Below are positions 31,599 through 41,268 of a DNA stretch of 64,000 nt, in pieces. The stretch covers positions 5,394,001 to 5,458,000 of the forward strand of contig WOAB01000563.1 in assembly GCA_027886185.1 (NCBI GenBank), in the 5' to 3' direction. Below the pieces are notes generated by a model. That model saw only the letters and a program-made list of their open reading frames with translations. It had not been told where the DNA came from and did no database searches. Position numbers and translations under genes: made by a program. This stretch comes from Rheum nobile. Lineage: Eukaryota; Streptophyta; Magnoliopsida; Caryophyllales; Polygonaceae. Within the stretch, counting starts at the first letter, position 1; each line of letters begins with the position of its first letter.

Positions 31599-33326
31599 TT
31601 ACCTACGTGAAAGAGCATCTTCCACAACATTCTCCTTTCCCTTCTTGTGCACGACCACATAGGTAAATGTCTCCATAAACTCCACCCACCGAGCATGGAG
31701 CCTGCTGAGTGTCGTTTGGCTCTTGAGGAAGCTCAGTGCCGAGTGATCCGAGTGAATCACGAACTCTCGTGGCCAAAGGTAGTGCTGCCATGTCATGAGA
31801 ACCCTAATCAAAGCAAACAATTCTTTATCATAAGTAGGGTAATTGAGAGTTGCACCTGTGAGCTTCTCACTGAAAAAAGCTATGGGCCTCTTCTCCTCGT
31901 GAAGGACGCCGCCAATGCCAACATCAGAGGCGTCGCACTCAATCTCAAAGTGCTTGGAGAAGACTGGTAACTGGAGCAAAGGCGATTGGCACAGTGCGGT
32001 CTTTAAAGCCTCAAATGTCGTGTCATGTTTAGGGAGCCAAACCACGATGGTTCCCTTCTTTGTCAACTCATGCAGCGGCGCGGCAATGGAGGAAAAATCG
32101 CGAACAAAGCGGCGATAGAAGTCGGCCAACCCTAGGAATGATCGCACCATGGTGGTTGTGGTAGGGGTGGGCCACTCTTTTATCGCGTTTACCTTCTCTG
32201 CGTCCACGCGTAGGCCTTCCTTGGAGACAACAAACCCTAAAAAATTGGTTGACTCAGAGACAAAGCTGCACTTCTTGAGGTTGGCGTAGAGCTTCTCCTT
32301 GCGAAGTTTGTTGAACACCTTTCGAAGATGTTCCACGTGATCCTGCAAGCTACGAGAAAACACAAGAATGTCATCAAAATAAACCACAACAAACGTACCT
32401 AGAAACTCCCTTAAGACGTGGTTCATGAGGAGCATGAAAGTGCTAGGCGCGTTGGTGAGGCCGAATGGCATCACAATCCACTCATATAGACCATACTTGG
32501 TCTTGAAAGTAGTCTTCCACTCGTCCCCTTCCTTCATCCTGATTTGATGATATCCACTGCGCAAGTCAATCTTGGAGAAGACACAAGCACCATGGAGCTC
32601 ATCCAACATGTCATCTAAGCGGGGGATCGGGTGGCGATACTTAACCGTGATCTGGTTGATGGCGCGGCAGTACACACACATCCTCCAGGAGCCATCCTTT
32701 TTTGGCACCAAGATCACGGGCATAGCACAAGGGCTCAAACTCTCGCGGACGTAGCCCTTGTCAAGCAACTCCTGGACCTGTCGCTGAAGCTCCTTCGTCT
32801 CTTCTGGGCCAGCCTTGTACGCGGCCCTATTTGGCAAAGACGCTCCAGGAACAAGGTCTATCTGGTGCTCTATCCCTCTGACTAGAGGCAAGCCCTGGGG
32901 CAGCTCCTCGGGCATGATATCCGCGAACTCAAGTAATAGTGACGCGATGGCCGGTGGCAAGGGCTTTGCCGCGGCGTCCTCAGTGATGGTAGTGGGCACA
33001 AGGAGGAAACATGGTCTCTGGCCCCTCAGTTCCGGAGTGAGATCGATGTGTCTCGCCGGAAGCAAACGCGGCTCGCAGCGTCCTTGCAATGTCGATGTCT
33101 ATGGCGATCGCGTGGGCTTCGTCGCGGCCGTGTTTGCGGAGCTGGGTGGCATTAGAGGGTCAACAGGTCGAGCAGCATTGGCGCTGGACTTCTTGGACCC
33201 ATTTCCCTTGGCAAAAGCAGAATCACCAAGATTTGGATCAACGCGCTGCGGTGGGCCTTCTGGTGGCGTCTTAACTTTTGCCGCGGCCGCCTTAATGGCC
33301 TTTTGTCTGTCGCGTTCTACCTGGTC
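31599..33326 (-). pseudogene. reverse transcriptase and RNase H of the CRM-like element
   Basis: From the protease border the frame has TAG at 33327 and 33099 and is then open to TAA at 31599. RT: GYVRESLSPCAMPVILVPKKDG, FSKIDLRSGYHQ, VMPFGLTNAPSTF, catalytic YFDD (about 32372-32395). One residue is unusual: relatives have MCVDCRAIN where this has CVYCRAIN, replacing an acidic residue. RNase H: ECDASDVGIGG, YDKELFAL, HSDHSALS, KENVVEDALSRR. Confidence 0.85.
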
Positions 33327-35933
33327 CTACAAGATCTCATGGGGAGACATAGGTAAGAGGGTCACGCGCTTCCCGTGGTAGGTAAACACATAAGTGTTTA
33401 GATACCCGTCGTGAAGCACGCGACGATCGAATTGCCATGGGCGCCCAAGTAAGAGATGGGTGGCGTCCATAGCAATCACATCACACAAAATAGTATCACA
33501 ATAAGCACCAATGGAAAAGGGAATGAGACACTGTCGTGAGATAGTATTACCTGAAGTGGAGCTAATCCATTGAAGGCCGTAGGGCTGCGGGTGTGGCGTC
33601 GTCTCCAAATTGAAGTGCTTGATGACTTTTTCATTTATAATGTTGCAGTAGCTCCCACCGTCTATAATGACACTCAAGGATGCAGTTTTGACGAGACACC
33701 TTGTGTGAAAAAGGTTCTTGCGTTGATCGCCTAGTATTGCCTCATTGACCGTGAGGATGCGCCTTGTTACAAGGCTCAACGGCGTTCCTGCATGTAGTCC
33801 AGCAGCCTCACATGTGTATTCGTCCTCATCATCCTCAATGCGTTCTTCAATGGTGTCCAATGCGGTCTCTTCATCGTTGTCTACCGTCTCGTAGCCAGTG
33901 GTTACCGCGGAGGAAAGAACGCGCTTGGCGTTGGGGCAATCCTTCATGTAGTGACCCCTGCCTCCACACTTATAGCATTCTTGCTGGGAGGGCCGCGCTG
34001 GGCCTGTAGAATTCGTCTTTGGCGCCATCGTTGCTCGCGAGCTGTTGGGCGGCACCGCGGTCTTTGCTTGGCGGCCTTGGGTAGGCGCAGTCAAACCTAT
34101 GGGACTAGAACGCACATTAGCATAAGGAGAAGCACTAGAGTTAGGATTGTACCATTGGTTGCCATATGAAGAGTATGGCCCTTGACGCTTGCGAAGTTGT
34201 TGCTTGTGCAGCTGCATGGCCGCGTGCGTCAAGTGATTGAGGTTGGTGATGGGAAGCACCTCAAGCTGGTCTCGGATGGCCACATTGAGGCCACTCAAGA
34301 ACTTGGTCCTCAATGTCAAAGGCGCCACAGAAATGGAGGCTTTGTGGTACATGTCTTCAAGGCGCGAGAAAAACTCCAAAGGGCTCTCGTTGCCCTATTG
34401 TCTCGCCATGGCGATGTCGAGCCTCATTCTGTTCCTATAGTCGGTGGGCACGTATTTTTGGGTCATGATGAACTTCAACTGGTGCCACTCCGTAATAGGA
34501 AGAAAGTGCCTTCGAGCGCGGTCATCCACGAGGCGGTGCCACCAAGTGCGCGCGGCGCCTCTGAAGTTGATGGTGGCGGCGGCTACCCACTTGGTCATAG
34601 CAATTTGACATGACCTCAATGTATACTCAGTAGCCTGTAACCACTCAAGAAAAATATCTGGATCATACTCACCATGAAAGAATTCGATCTTTACCTTAAA
34701 CTCATGGCGAAAAGTCCTTGGAGGCGCAGCCTGTTGAGCTTGTTGCGCGCATGGCAGAGGCACGTCATATGGGCCATAATCATTGCCCTGGGCAAGGTAA
34801 GCAGGTTGGTGCCCGAGCTGGCGCCTGCGTGCTTCATGTTGACCGCGATAATCGGCTACCGGGGCCAACGGGGCTTGAAACTGGGCGCGTTGCTGGCGCA
34901 TAGGATTCTAGGCAGGCGCGTGTTGGCGGTAGTCATAAGGCATATCATGCCTCGCATAGCCATCGTCGCGCTGTTGATGACCCATGTTTGCCGGCGGAGC
35001 GCCTTGGGGGAGCAATGGTGGCGGTATCCAGCCTTCCGGGTGTTCTTGTAGCTCGGCTGGGTCGCCTAGAGGAGGATGAAAATTACCTGGGTTTATCATG
35101 CCAGAATCTTCCATCTCCTCGTCATCAAACTCATCAAAATCGTCGTGGACGACAGGTGTGGATGAATAGTAACCCTCTGAGCCATAGCGCGGTGTTCTGG
35201 CACTCTGATGTCCCAAGTAGTCCTCCATATGGAATGGGATTGGAGTAGGGTTGGGATGTTTGTTGCCGCTTGTAGTGCCGCGCTTGCGCCTTTGATCGCG
35301 GCGCTTGCGGCTTGACTCTCGCACGGTGGCCTCTTGTCTAGCAATGAGCTCAGTGGCTCTCTGGTGGTGACGCACTGATTTGTCCGCGGCATACCTGTCA
35401 TCAAAGACATATGGTTCAGAAAAATTACCTTGGTCATCGCGAGCCTCATCGTCGCCTGGATAGTAGTCTTGTTGCGCGGCGTCGGCCGCGTGTTGTCCTT
35501 GTGGCGACGCGTGACCTTGGCGGCTTTCAATCACAGATTGGATGCGATTGAGCCGCGGTTGAGGCTGCGAGGTGGAGGGCATGATACCCTTGCCTTTATC
35601 GAGGCGTGCCATGCTTTGACCCGCAACGGTGGGGTTTGGTGCTTGTTGTTGCACCATCTCTACTTGTGTCGTTGGGTTGGCGACATGGGCGCTTTCCAAC
35701 TCGGCGACGCGGCGTCGCAGTTCTTGGTTCTCCCTTTGCGCAGCCGAGAGCGCCAAGAGAGGATCTTGAATGATGGGGTCTTCTTGTTGTTGGAGGGCTT
35801 GTGTTGGAGGATTGTCGATGTTGCCGTCTCCATTGCCGGAGCCTCCAGTGGGCGCGTTCATACTTCCTATCACAATGTGATTCATCGCAGTAAGGATGCA
35901 CAAGAAGCAAAACAACCAAAAGCAAGCAAGCAC
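33327..35933 (-). pseudogene. gag and protease of the CRM-like element
   Basis: One frame from about 35933 to 33327, cut by TAG at 34908 and 34395, both where CAG is expected. The N-terminal 340 residues are Gln/Pro/charged-rich with a short coiled coil (QRENQELRRRVAELESA). The Retrotrans_gag core lies at 34395-34760 (FFHGEYDPDIFLEWL, TWWHRL). A zinc knuckle CX2CX4HX4C lies at about 33940-33980. The protease has the IDGGSYCN active site near 33655 and LLGRPWQFDR. The most likely start is MNHIVIGSMN (Met at 35885) or MNAPTGG just downstream. Confidence 0.85.
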
Positions 35934-36683
35934 TTATGAACCACAAAGTTCACAAAAGGAGGGCAAGTCTTTAGCCGTGAGGGCGGCGCAAGTCAAGCGA
36001 GAGAAGAGAGACAAGCAAGCAAGAAATAAGCAAAACAACTTGTCAAATTTCTTAATCACGTACGCAATCAATCACTTGACATACAAGACCAAACCTTCTA
36101 GCATGAACCTAGAGAATGGAGGGATGTAGAAATGAGCCTAGCCGATAAGGGAAGACGATTACCTTATTTTGGCGTTGCGTCTTGTTTTTTTTTTTAATGT
36201 CGAATGTCTTTTGTTTTGTTTTTTTAATTTAATTCGACTTTGACTTTTTCAAAATTTGAATATTGATTTCCGAAATCGTTTTGATTTGATTCGGGTTTGG
36301 ATAATAAAAAGAAAAGAAATAAATCGGCTAAGTGACTAGATATTAGGAAAGAAATCACCTAAAATTTTGGTGATAGGAGAGAGAGAAGATATTGTAGATT
36401 TGGTGGTTAATGCAAGAGATATGGCAAGATATGGCAAGTAGCAAATCACGTAAGCAATCAACAAATATGGCAAGTTTATCGCGGAAAATCTCATGCAAAG
36501 CCAAATCCCTAAAATCTCGCTAGGGTGTTGTTTGGAAAATCGGCAAGAGCTTATCTTGAGGAACCGATTAGGACTAGTTTTTTTTTTTTTGCAAGAAAAA
36601 ATTTTCAACAATGGCGGAAGCGATAATGGTGGTCAAGAAAAAAAAATCGTGAACAAAGTAGCAAGAAGCGACTTAAAAGACCT
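35934..36683 (-). other. leader of the CRM-like element
   Basis: About 0.75 kb between PBS and gag. It is A/T-rich on both strands with repeats of the phrase AAGCAAGCAA and two poly-T/poly-A runs (36187-36199, 36579-36590). No gene was recognised. Confidence 0.6.
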
Positions 36684-36700
36684 TTGGCTCTGATGCCAGT
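36684..36700 (-). promoter_or_regulatory. primer binding site, initiator tRNA-Met
   Basis: On the minus strand ACTGGCATCAGAGCCAA follows the 5' LTR; it differs from the plant initiator tRNA-Met site at one position (C for T). Confidence 0.85.
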
Positions 36701-37622
36701 TGATGCGCCCCTATCTCCGAGGAGTGTCACACGTGCCGAGTAGGCGAGGACCTTGTCTTGTATTGGGTCGCTGGACGTCATGCTTCGAAGGCTTGTCGTG
36801 GAATCCTTGGCTTCGTCCTTTATGTCTTGCACGAATGGCTTTAGGGGCAATGGATGAGGGAGTATCGCGGACAACAGTGAACGCGATGACTCTAGCGTGA
36901 TGGTGATGATGATGAATGCGGAAGCGATGGATTGAGCGAGGCGGGGAGTGCCGTAGCGTCGACTGCGGATGGACTCGAGTGGACTCGAGGGTAGATGGTT
37001 CGAAAGATATCGAACTAAGCCAAAGTGATGGCTAAAAGGATATGATCGGCGGTGAGTCCGATCTAGGGGGTTTTCTGTAGCGTCGGCGCGGGTGAAAGGG
37101 GAGGAGAAGGAGATAGTTCCAGTGACGCAAACCCTAAAGAGGAGGCATTGGCTCTCAACAACGTTTTAGGATTGATAATCTGCGTAACCAGGTTACAAAG
37201 GCTGAGAGCGCCTTAAATAGACAATCGGTACTAGATGGGCCGAGAACCCTAATGGACTAGCCCACAATGCAATTGTGGGCACACGTCCAGAAATAGTAAC
37301 TTGCTAATGATAGAAACTACTAAAAGAGGAAAGTGCTAAAGATGTCTTAATTAACAAAAGAACGTGGTCTTCGAATAACAAAAGAACGCGCTGGACTTAT
37401 CCTTGTAGCGGTGGGTCTTGAAGAACGCGGTCTTCGATGGTGAGGAGAAGGCTTAAGGCGGGCGCTGACTCTGCGGCGCCTTGGCTTGCTACGAGGCGAG
37501 TGACAAGGGATTGGGTGGCCTTGGAGATGGCCTTGGCACGAGCCCTTGTCACAGGCCCCTCACTTCGAACGGACATCGCCTTTTCCTCCTCGGTGGCCGT
37601 CATCGTTGGTAGGGTCGCATCA
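36701..37622 (-). repeat. 5' LTR of the CRM-like element
   Basis: 922 bp, TGATGCGCCCC to TCGCATCA on plus; near-identical to 29402-30314, with a small direct duplication near 36975 (GGACTCGAG) as the main difference. Confidence 0.9.
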
Positions 37623-37850
37623 CAGCGTGGCCAGGAACTCCAGGGTCAGTTCGTCGGATGTCGGGGCGGACAAGTCAATGAAGTTACCGAGCCCTCCGTG
37701 GCTCAGCAACTGATGAGTGCAGTCCTCCAAACCAAGTTGTGTCAGCGTCGGTCGATCGTAGAATTTCGTCTGGACGATCTTTCGCTGGCTGAACGTCTCG
37801 AAATAGCGCCGATGCCTCGGGCTCCTCATGTTGGCTACGAAAGCAGACAT
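37623..37850 (-). CDS. Athila ORF1-like protein, N-terminal part
   Basis: The frame starts with Met at 37850 (MSAFVANMRSPRHRRYFETF) and reads YDRPTLTQLGLEDC, then LTLEFLATL to the insertion point. It continues at 29401 with LECHDDG. PTL..LGLED and LTLEFL are typical of the Athila ORF1 family. The total ORF1 would be about 455 residues if joined, but here it is split by 8.2 kb. Confidence 0.7.
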
Positions 37851-38688
37851 GGTGGGAATAAGGAGCTAGAAGCATGAAAGGAATACCGGAGGGGCCCGCG
37901 ATCGAGGGGTGTGGGCCGCGGTCGCGGTTTATGCTCGGATGAAGTCCTCTGGAGAAGAAGGGTCGCGATCGCGGTTTCTGGGCTGCAGAAAACTTCAAAT
38001 AAAAATGGCTCTGGTGGTCCTCGGTGGCGCTACGGTGGTCGCGGGGGCTTCAGGCGATGGTCCGGCGATCGCGGCTCGTGAGGCAATGAGAAATCCGAGG
38101 GAAAAATGGAGATCTCACCCAAACGACGTCGCGGTGGCGGGACGATGGTCGCGGGGCTGCAGGGTGTCATCGCGGTGGTCAGAGTCGGAGATCCGAGTGT
38201 TTGGAGAGTGAGAGCGTGCGGTGGAGGTGTTGTAAAATGCCTCTGCCACGCCTCACTCTTATAGGCTCGGCGACGAGATACCGCGATCGCAGGGCTGAGG
38301 GCCCGCGATCGCGGGGTTAATGCCTTGCAGCGTAATAGTCGGCGCGAGTTACGAGGGTTTGACCACCTCGGAAAACGCGCCGGAAATAAATTCTGTGGGC
38401 CAAATTTAATTTAATTTTTAAAAAAAAAAATTGTGGAACTAAACTCCGTGGAACACCATGGTGGAACCGCGATCGCAGGTTGCTGGGGTCGGGGCTCCGC
38501 TGCAAAGTTAGTTCTAGTGGCCCACAGAAGAAAGAAAAAGAAAATAACAGCTAATGCAACAAAATTAAAAACAGTAACAAATCCTAACGAAAACAAAAGA
38601 CAAAGATGAGTTCAGCAACTAATACCTCGGGTTGCCTCCCGAGCAGCACCATAGTTATCGTCGCAGCACGACGTCCTGTTGTACCTTC
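37851..38688 (-). other. noncoding region between protease and ORF1 of the Athila-type element
   Basis: No gene. It has clustered GC dyads (37896-38480), a poly-A run on plus (38417-38431), and a GGTTGCCTCC phrase shared with 150-175 of the plus copy. It occupies the place where RT and integrase would be in an autonomous Athila. Confidence 0.7.
37896..38480. repeat. GC dyad cluster in the Athila-type interior
   Basis: CCGCGATCG forms near 37897, CCGCGGTCGCGG near 37917, TCGCGATCGCGG near 37966, CCGCGATCGCAGG near 38281, perfect CCGCGATCGCGG near 38302, and CCGCGATCGCAGG near 38467. Between them lie GTCGCGG and GGTCGCGGGG derivatives (38035-38160). Confidence 0.8.
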
Positions 38689-39282
38689 TCAACCTGGGTT
38701 GCCTCCTGCAACCGTACTCTGCACTCTTGAATCTGGGGGATGCTCCTGAATGGACTCCAGCTTGTGCTCTACCTTCCTCCGGTCAAATTCCATGCTTATC
38801 GTACCTATGCCCACGTCGATCTTTGTGTTGGAGGTCTTCATGAAAGGCCTCCCTAGCATTACTCGTCCTCCTTGTTTCCCTGTGTTCATGACGAAGAAGT
38901 CTGCAGGGAAGACGAGGGTGTCGACGCTCACCAAAACGTCCTTCACAACGCCCTCTGGAATGATGATGGAATTGTCAGCCAGTTGGATGACAATTTTCGT
39001 GCTTTCTAGTGGTCCGACATTGAGGGTGTTGTAGACGGACAGCGGTAGGACATTGATTGAGGCCCCCAAATCCAGCAATGTCTCGCTGAACTCGGTTTCC
39101 CCAATCTTGTAGGGTACGCTAAACATCCCGGGATCTTCACACTTTTTCGGGATCTTCTTTTGCATCACAGCCGAGACATCCTTCTTGACTTTCTCCTTTT
39201 TCTTTGACCGCTCCTTTTGCTCCTTCTTGAGCTTGCATAGCTCCCTCAAGAAGTTTGCAAAGCGAGGCATCGTTTTGCTCTA
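38689..39282 (-). CDS. aspartic protease of the Athila-type element
   Basis: Open from the TAG at 39280-39282 to 38689. It starts with a basic linker (KKEQKERSKKKEKVKK), then the protease: LLDLGASINVLPLSVY, where DLGAS replaces the usual DTGAS; that is normal in Athila. Then IQLADNS, the flap region, and MLGRPFM. It processes gag. In frame with the upstream gag, separated by TAG where the reading suggests CAG. Confidence 0.85.
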
Positions 39283-40683
39283 TTGGGGAGTCACCTTGTA
39301 GTTCATGAATGTCTCGTACATTCTCTTCAGTCCCTCAATGGGTTCTTCATCTTCTAGTGTAGCAGGGAATGGCACTGGGATGTCAAAATATCCCTCCGGG
39401 TAGACATACCGCATCATAAATGTAAGTGGAGACGGCCCGTTTTCCGAAGTTTGATCGAGGTTTTCACCCCGTGATCGCGGTTCTTGCACTGGGGCCCCGC
39501 GGTCGCGGCTATCCTGCCCGCGATCGTGCTTAATCGGCACATCTTGCCCATTCTCTTGCTCAACAAACCCGCGATCGCGGCAAATTGCCCGCGATCGCGG
39601 TTCATCCTCGTACTTCTCGGTTGGCAGCTTTTCTTCTTCATGCTCCCATCTGGGCCTTGATGTCATGGAGTTGACGTTTTGCCTTGGATTTATCTCAGTT
39701 TGAGATGGGAGTGCTCGTGACTCTCTAGCTTCAAGCTTGCTAACCGCTTGGGAGATCTGCCCCACCTGCTTCTCTAAGTTCTGTATGCTGGACTTGGTCT
39801 CGTGTTGAAACTGAACCATGTTTTGATGCATGGTTCCCACGGTCTGCGTCAGCGTAGTCATATGTTGCGCCAGTGTGTTGACCTGGTCCTCAAGATTGGT
39901 GGTGCGGGGAGCTCCCTGCCCTTGCGGTCTTTGATCTGTTTGGCCTCTGAACTGCTGGCCTCCTTGAAACTGCCTCTGGGGGTACTGTTGCTGCTGCTGG
40001 TATTGCTTAGGGGGTCTTAGTCGGAACTCAGGGGGGTTCTCCACGTTCTGCGTGTTCCCGTACATTAAATTCGGGTGATCTCTCCACCCGGGATTATAGG
40101 TACTGGAATAGGGGTCGTACCGTGGTCTTTGTTGGTACCCCCCAACAGCGTTGACTTGCTCAATGGACTCCTCGTGGAGTGTAGGACATGCGTCAGTTGC
40201 ATGCGAAGTAGCATAGCAAAATTCGCACTCCTTGACCCTCTGCGGTCCTTTCTTCCTCATCAAAACCTTGATCATCTCCTTCATTTCGCTCATGTCTTTC
40301 ACCATAGATGGGGGAGCATGATCACTTATAGTGGCTTTCACTGCATGGGCGCGCGCCCTCTTACTGAATTGCCTTGAGCCTTCCGACAACTCGCTGAATA
40401 TCTCAAATGCTTCGGCAGGTGTCTTGTTCAGTATGTTGCCTCCACATGCCGCATTCACCATTCGTCGCTCTTCATCCAGCAATCCCCCATATAGGTATAA
40501 GACCAAATCTTGGTCTGAATACCCGTGGTAAAGACAGCTGGAGCACAACCTCTTGAAACGCTCATAGTACTCGTAGAGCATCTCCGTCCCATGCTGCTCT
40601 ATGTTGCTCACGTTACGCTTGAGACTGTTCAACTTTGTTGCTGGAAGTACTTCTCCAGAAATGCCTTCTTCATCTTTCCCCAA
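39280..40683 (-). CDS. gag, C-terminal part (zinc knuckle, Gln-rich, dyad-coded repeats), Athila-type element
   Basis: The frame begins near 40683 and is the continuation, after a one-base deletion near 40640, of the 40629-41180 frame. It contains the second half of Retrotrans_gag (EYYERFKRLCSSCLYHG), a zinc knuckle CEFCYATSHATDAC (about 40170-40215), a Gln-rich region (QQQQQYPQRQF) and a coiled coil. Towards the end several RDRG or HDRG tetrapeptides (39470-39610) are the translation of GC dyads. It ends at TAG 39280-39282. Confidence 0.85.
   Translation of the reverse strand: MGKDEEGISGEVLPATKLNSLKRNVSNIEQHGTEMLYEYYERFKRLCSSCLYHGYSDQDLVLYLYGGLLDEERRMVNAACGGNILNKTPAEAFEIFSELSEGSRQFSKRARAHAVKATISDHAPPSMVKDMSEMKEMIKVLMRKKGPQRVKECEFCYATSHATDACPTLHEESIEQVNAVGGYQQRPRYDPYSSTYNPGWRDHPNLMYGNTQNVENPPEFRLRPPKQYQQQQQYPQRQFQGGQQFRGQTDQRPQGQGAPRTTNLEDQVNTLAQHMTTLTQTVGTMHQNMVQFQHETKSSIQNLEKQVGQISQAVSKLEARESRALPSQTEINPRQNVNSMTSRPRWEHEEEKLPTEKYEDEPRSRAICRDRGFVEQENGQDVPIKHDRGQDSRDRGAPVQEPRSRGENLDQTSENGPSPLTFMMRYVYPEGYFDIPVPFPATLEDEEPIEGLKRMYETFMNYKVTPQ
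39466..39605. repeat. GC dyads inside gag coding sequence
   Basis: CCGTGATCGCGG near 39468, CCGCGGTCGCGG near 39497, CCGCGATCGTG near 39520, and perfect CCGCGATCGCGG near 39570 and 39589. On the minus strand they are read as CRDRG-type residues. Confidence 0.85.
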
Positions 40684-41180
40684 GTATTGATGCTACCTGG
40701 GGTGAGGTAGTAAAACCATTCGTTGGCTGAATCCTTAAGCGAGAAAGGAAAAGCCCTCAACTTGATTTGGTCCTCCGTTACGTTGCGTGGCTTCATGGAG
40801 GTACACACGGCCTGAAACTCCGAGAGATGCTTGTTTGGGTCCTCTCCACTTAGCCCATGGAACTGGGGCAAAAGATGGATAAGCCCAGACTTGAGCTCAA
40901 AGTTCACTCCCGCTGGGAGCTCAGGGAACTCTACGGCCAGTGGATGCTGCTCCAAGTTAAGAGCAGTCAGCTGCCTCAACGTGGGTGGATTGTCAGCCAT
41001 CACTTCTTCTTCTTCGATCTCTTCCTGCAGTATCACTCTAGGTGGATCGGCCAAAATCGTTGATGCCCTCCGATTCTCCCTCAATGTCCGCTCAATCTCT
41101 GAATCAATAGCTAAAGGTGGAGAGTCAGTAGTATGGGTGTGGACCATAAGATAGGTCCACACACACAAGCAAACACACAA
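40629..41180 (-). CDS. gag, N-terminal part, Athila-type element
   Basis: The first hydrophobic residues (MCVCLCVWTYL) are probably leader; a better start is MVHTHTTDSPPL or MADNPPTLRQ. The rest is a Retrotrans_gag N-terminal domain: LIHLLPQFHGLSGEDPNKHLSEF, KLRAFPFSLKDSANEWFYYLTPGSI. The frame breaks near 40640 (EKYF followed by QQQS) and continues in the next entry. Confidence 0.85.
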   Translation of the reverse strand: MCVCLCVWTYLMVHTHTTDSPPLAIDSEIERTLRENRRASTILADPPRVILQEEIEEEEVMADNPPTLRQLTALNLEQHPLAVEFPELPAGVNFELKSGLIHLLPQFHGLSGEDPNKHLSEFQAVCTSMKPRNVTEDQIKLRAFPFSLKDSANEWFYYLTPGSINTWGKMKKAFLEKYFQQQS

Positions 41181-41246
41181 AAATCACACACAAAATTTGA
41201 AACACACACAAAGCACACAAAAACACCAAAAGCTCAAAACTTGCCT

Positions 41247-41267
41247 TCCCCGGCAACGACGCCAAAT
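41247..41267 (-). promoter_or_regulatory. primer binding site, tRNA-Asp type
   Basis: On the minus strand TTTGGCGTCGTTGCCGGGGA lies two to three bases after the 5' LTR. It differs from the tRNA-Asp site of Athila elements by one base. Confidence 0.85.
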
Positions 41268-41268
41268 T

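Larger units (their letters stand above)
29402..37622 (-). mobile_element. CRM-like chromovirus (Ty3/gypsy), minus strand, 8.2 kb, inactive
   Basis: LTRs 29402-30314 and 36701-37622; PBS TGGCATCAGAGCC beside the right LTR; PPT beside the left. Gag, protease, RT, RNase H and integrase lie on the minus strand in one frame apart from one frameshift (31490-31598) and a set of in-frame TAGs. The RT and RNase H resemble CRM/Galadriel chromoviruses (YFDDILVFS, HSDHSALSFLKSQ). The integrase frame runs on into the 3' LTR, a known trait of CRM elements. It sits within ORF1 of the Athila-type element, so it is the youngest layer. Confidence 0.85.

Noticed and set aside
30539..35946. Plus-strand frames of 60-190 codons across the CRM-like element
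   Set aside because: Antisense shadows of gag, RT and integrase.
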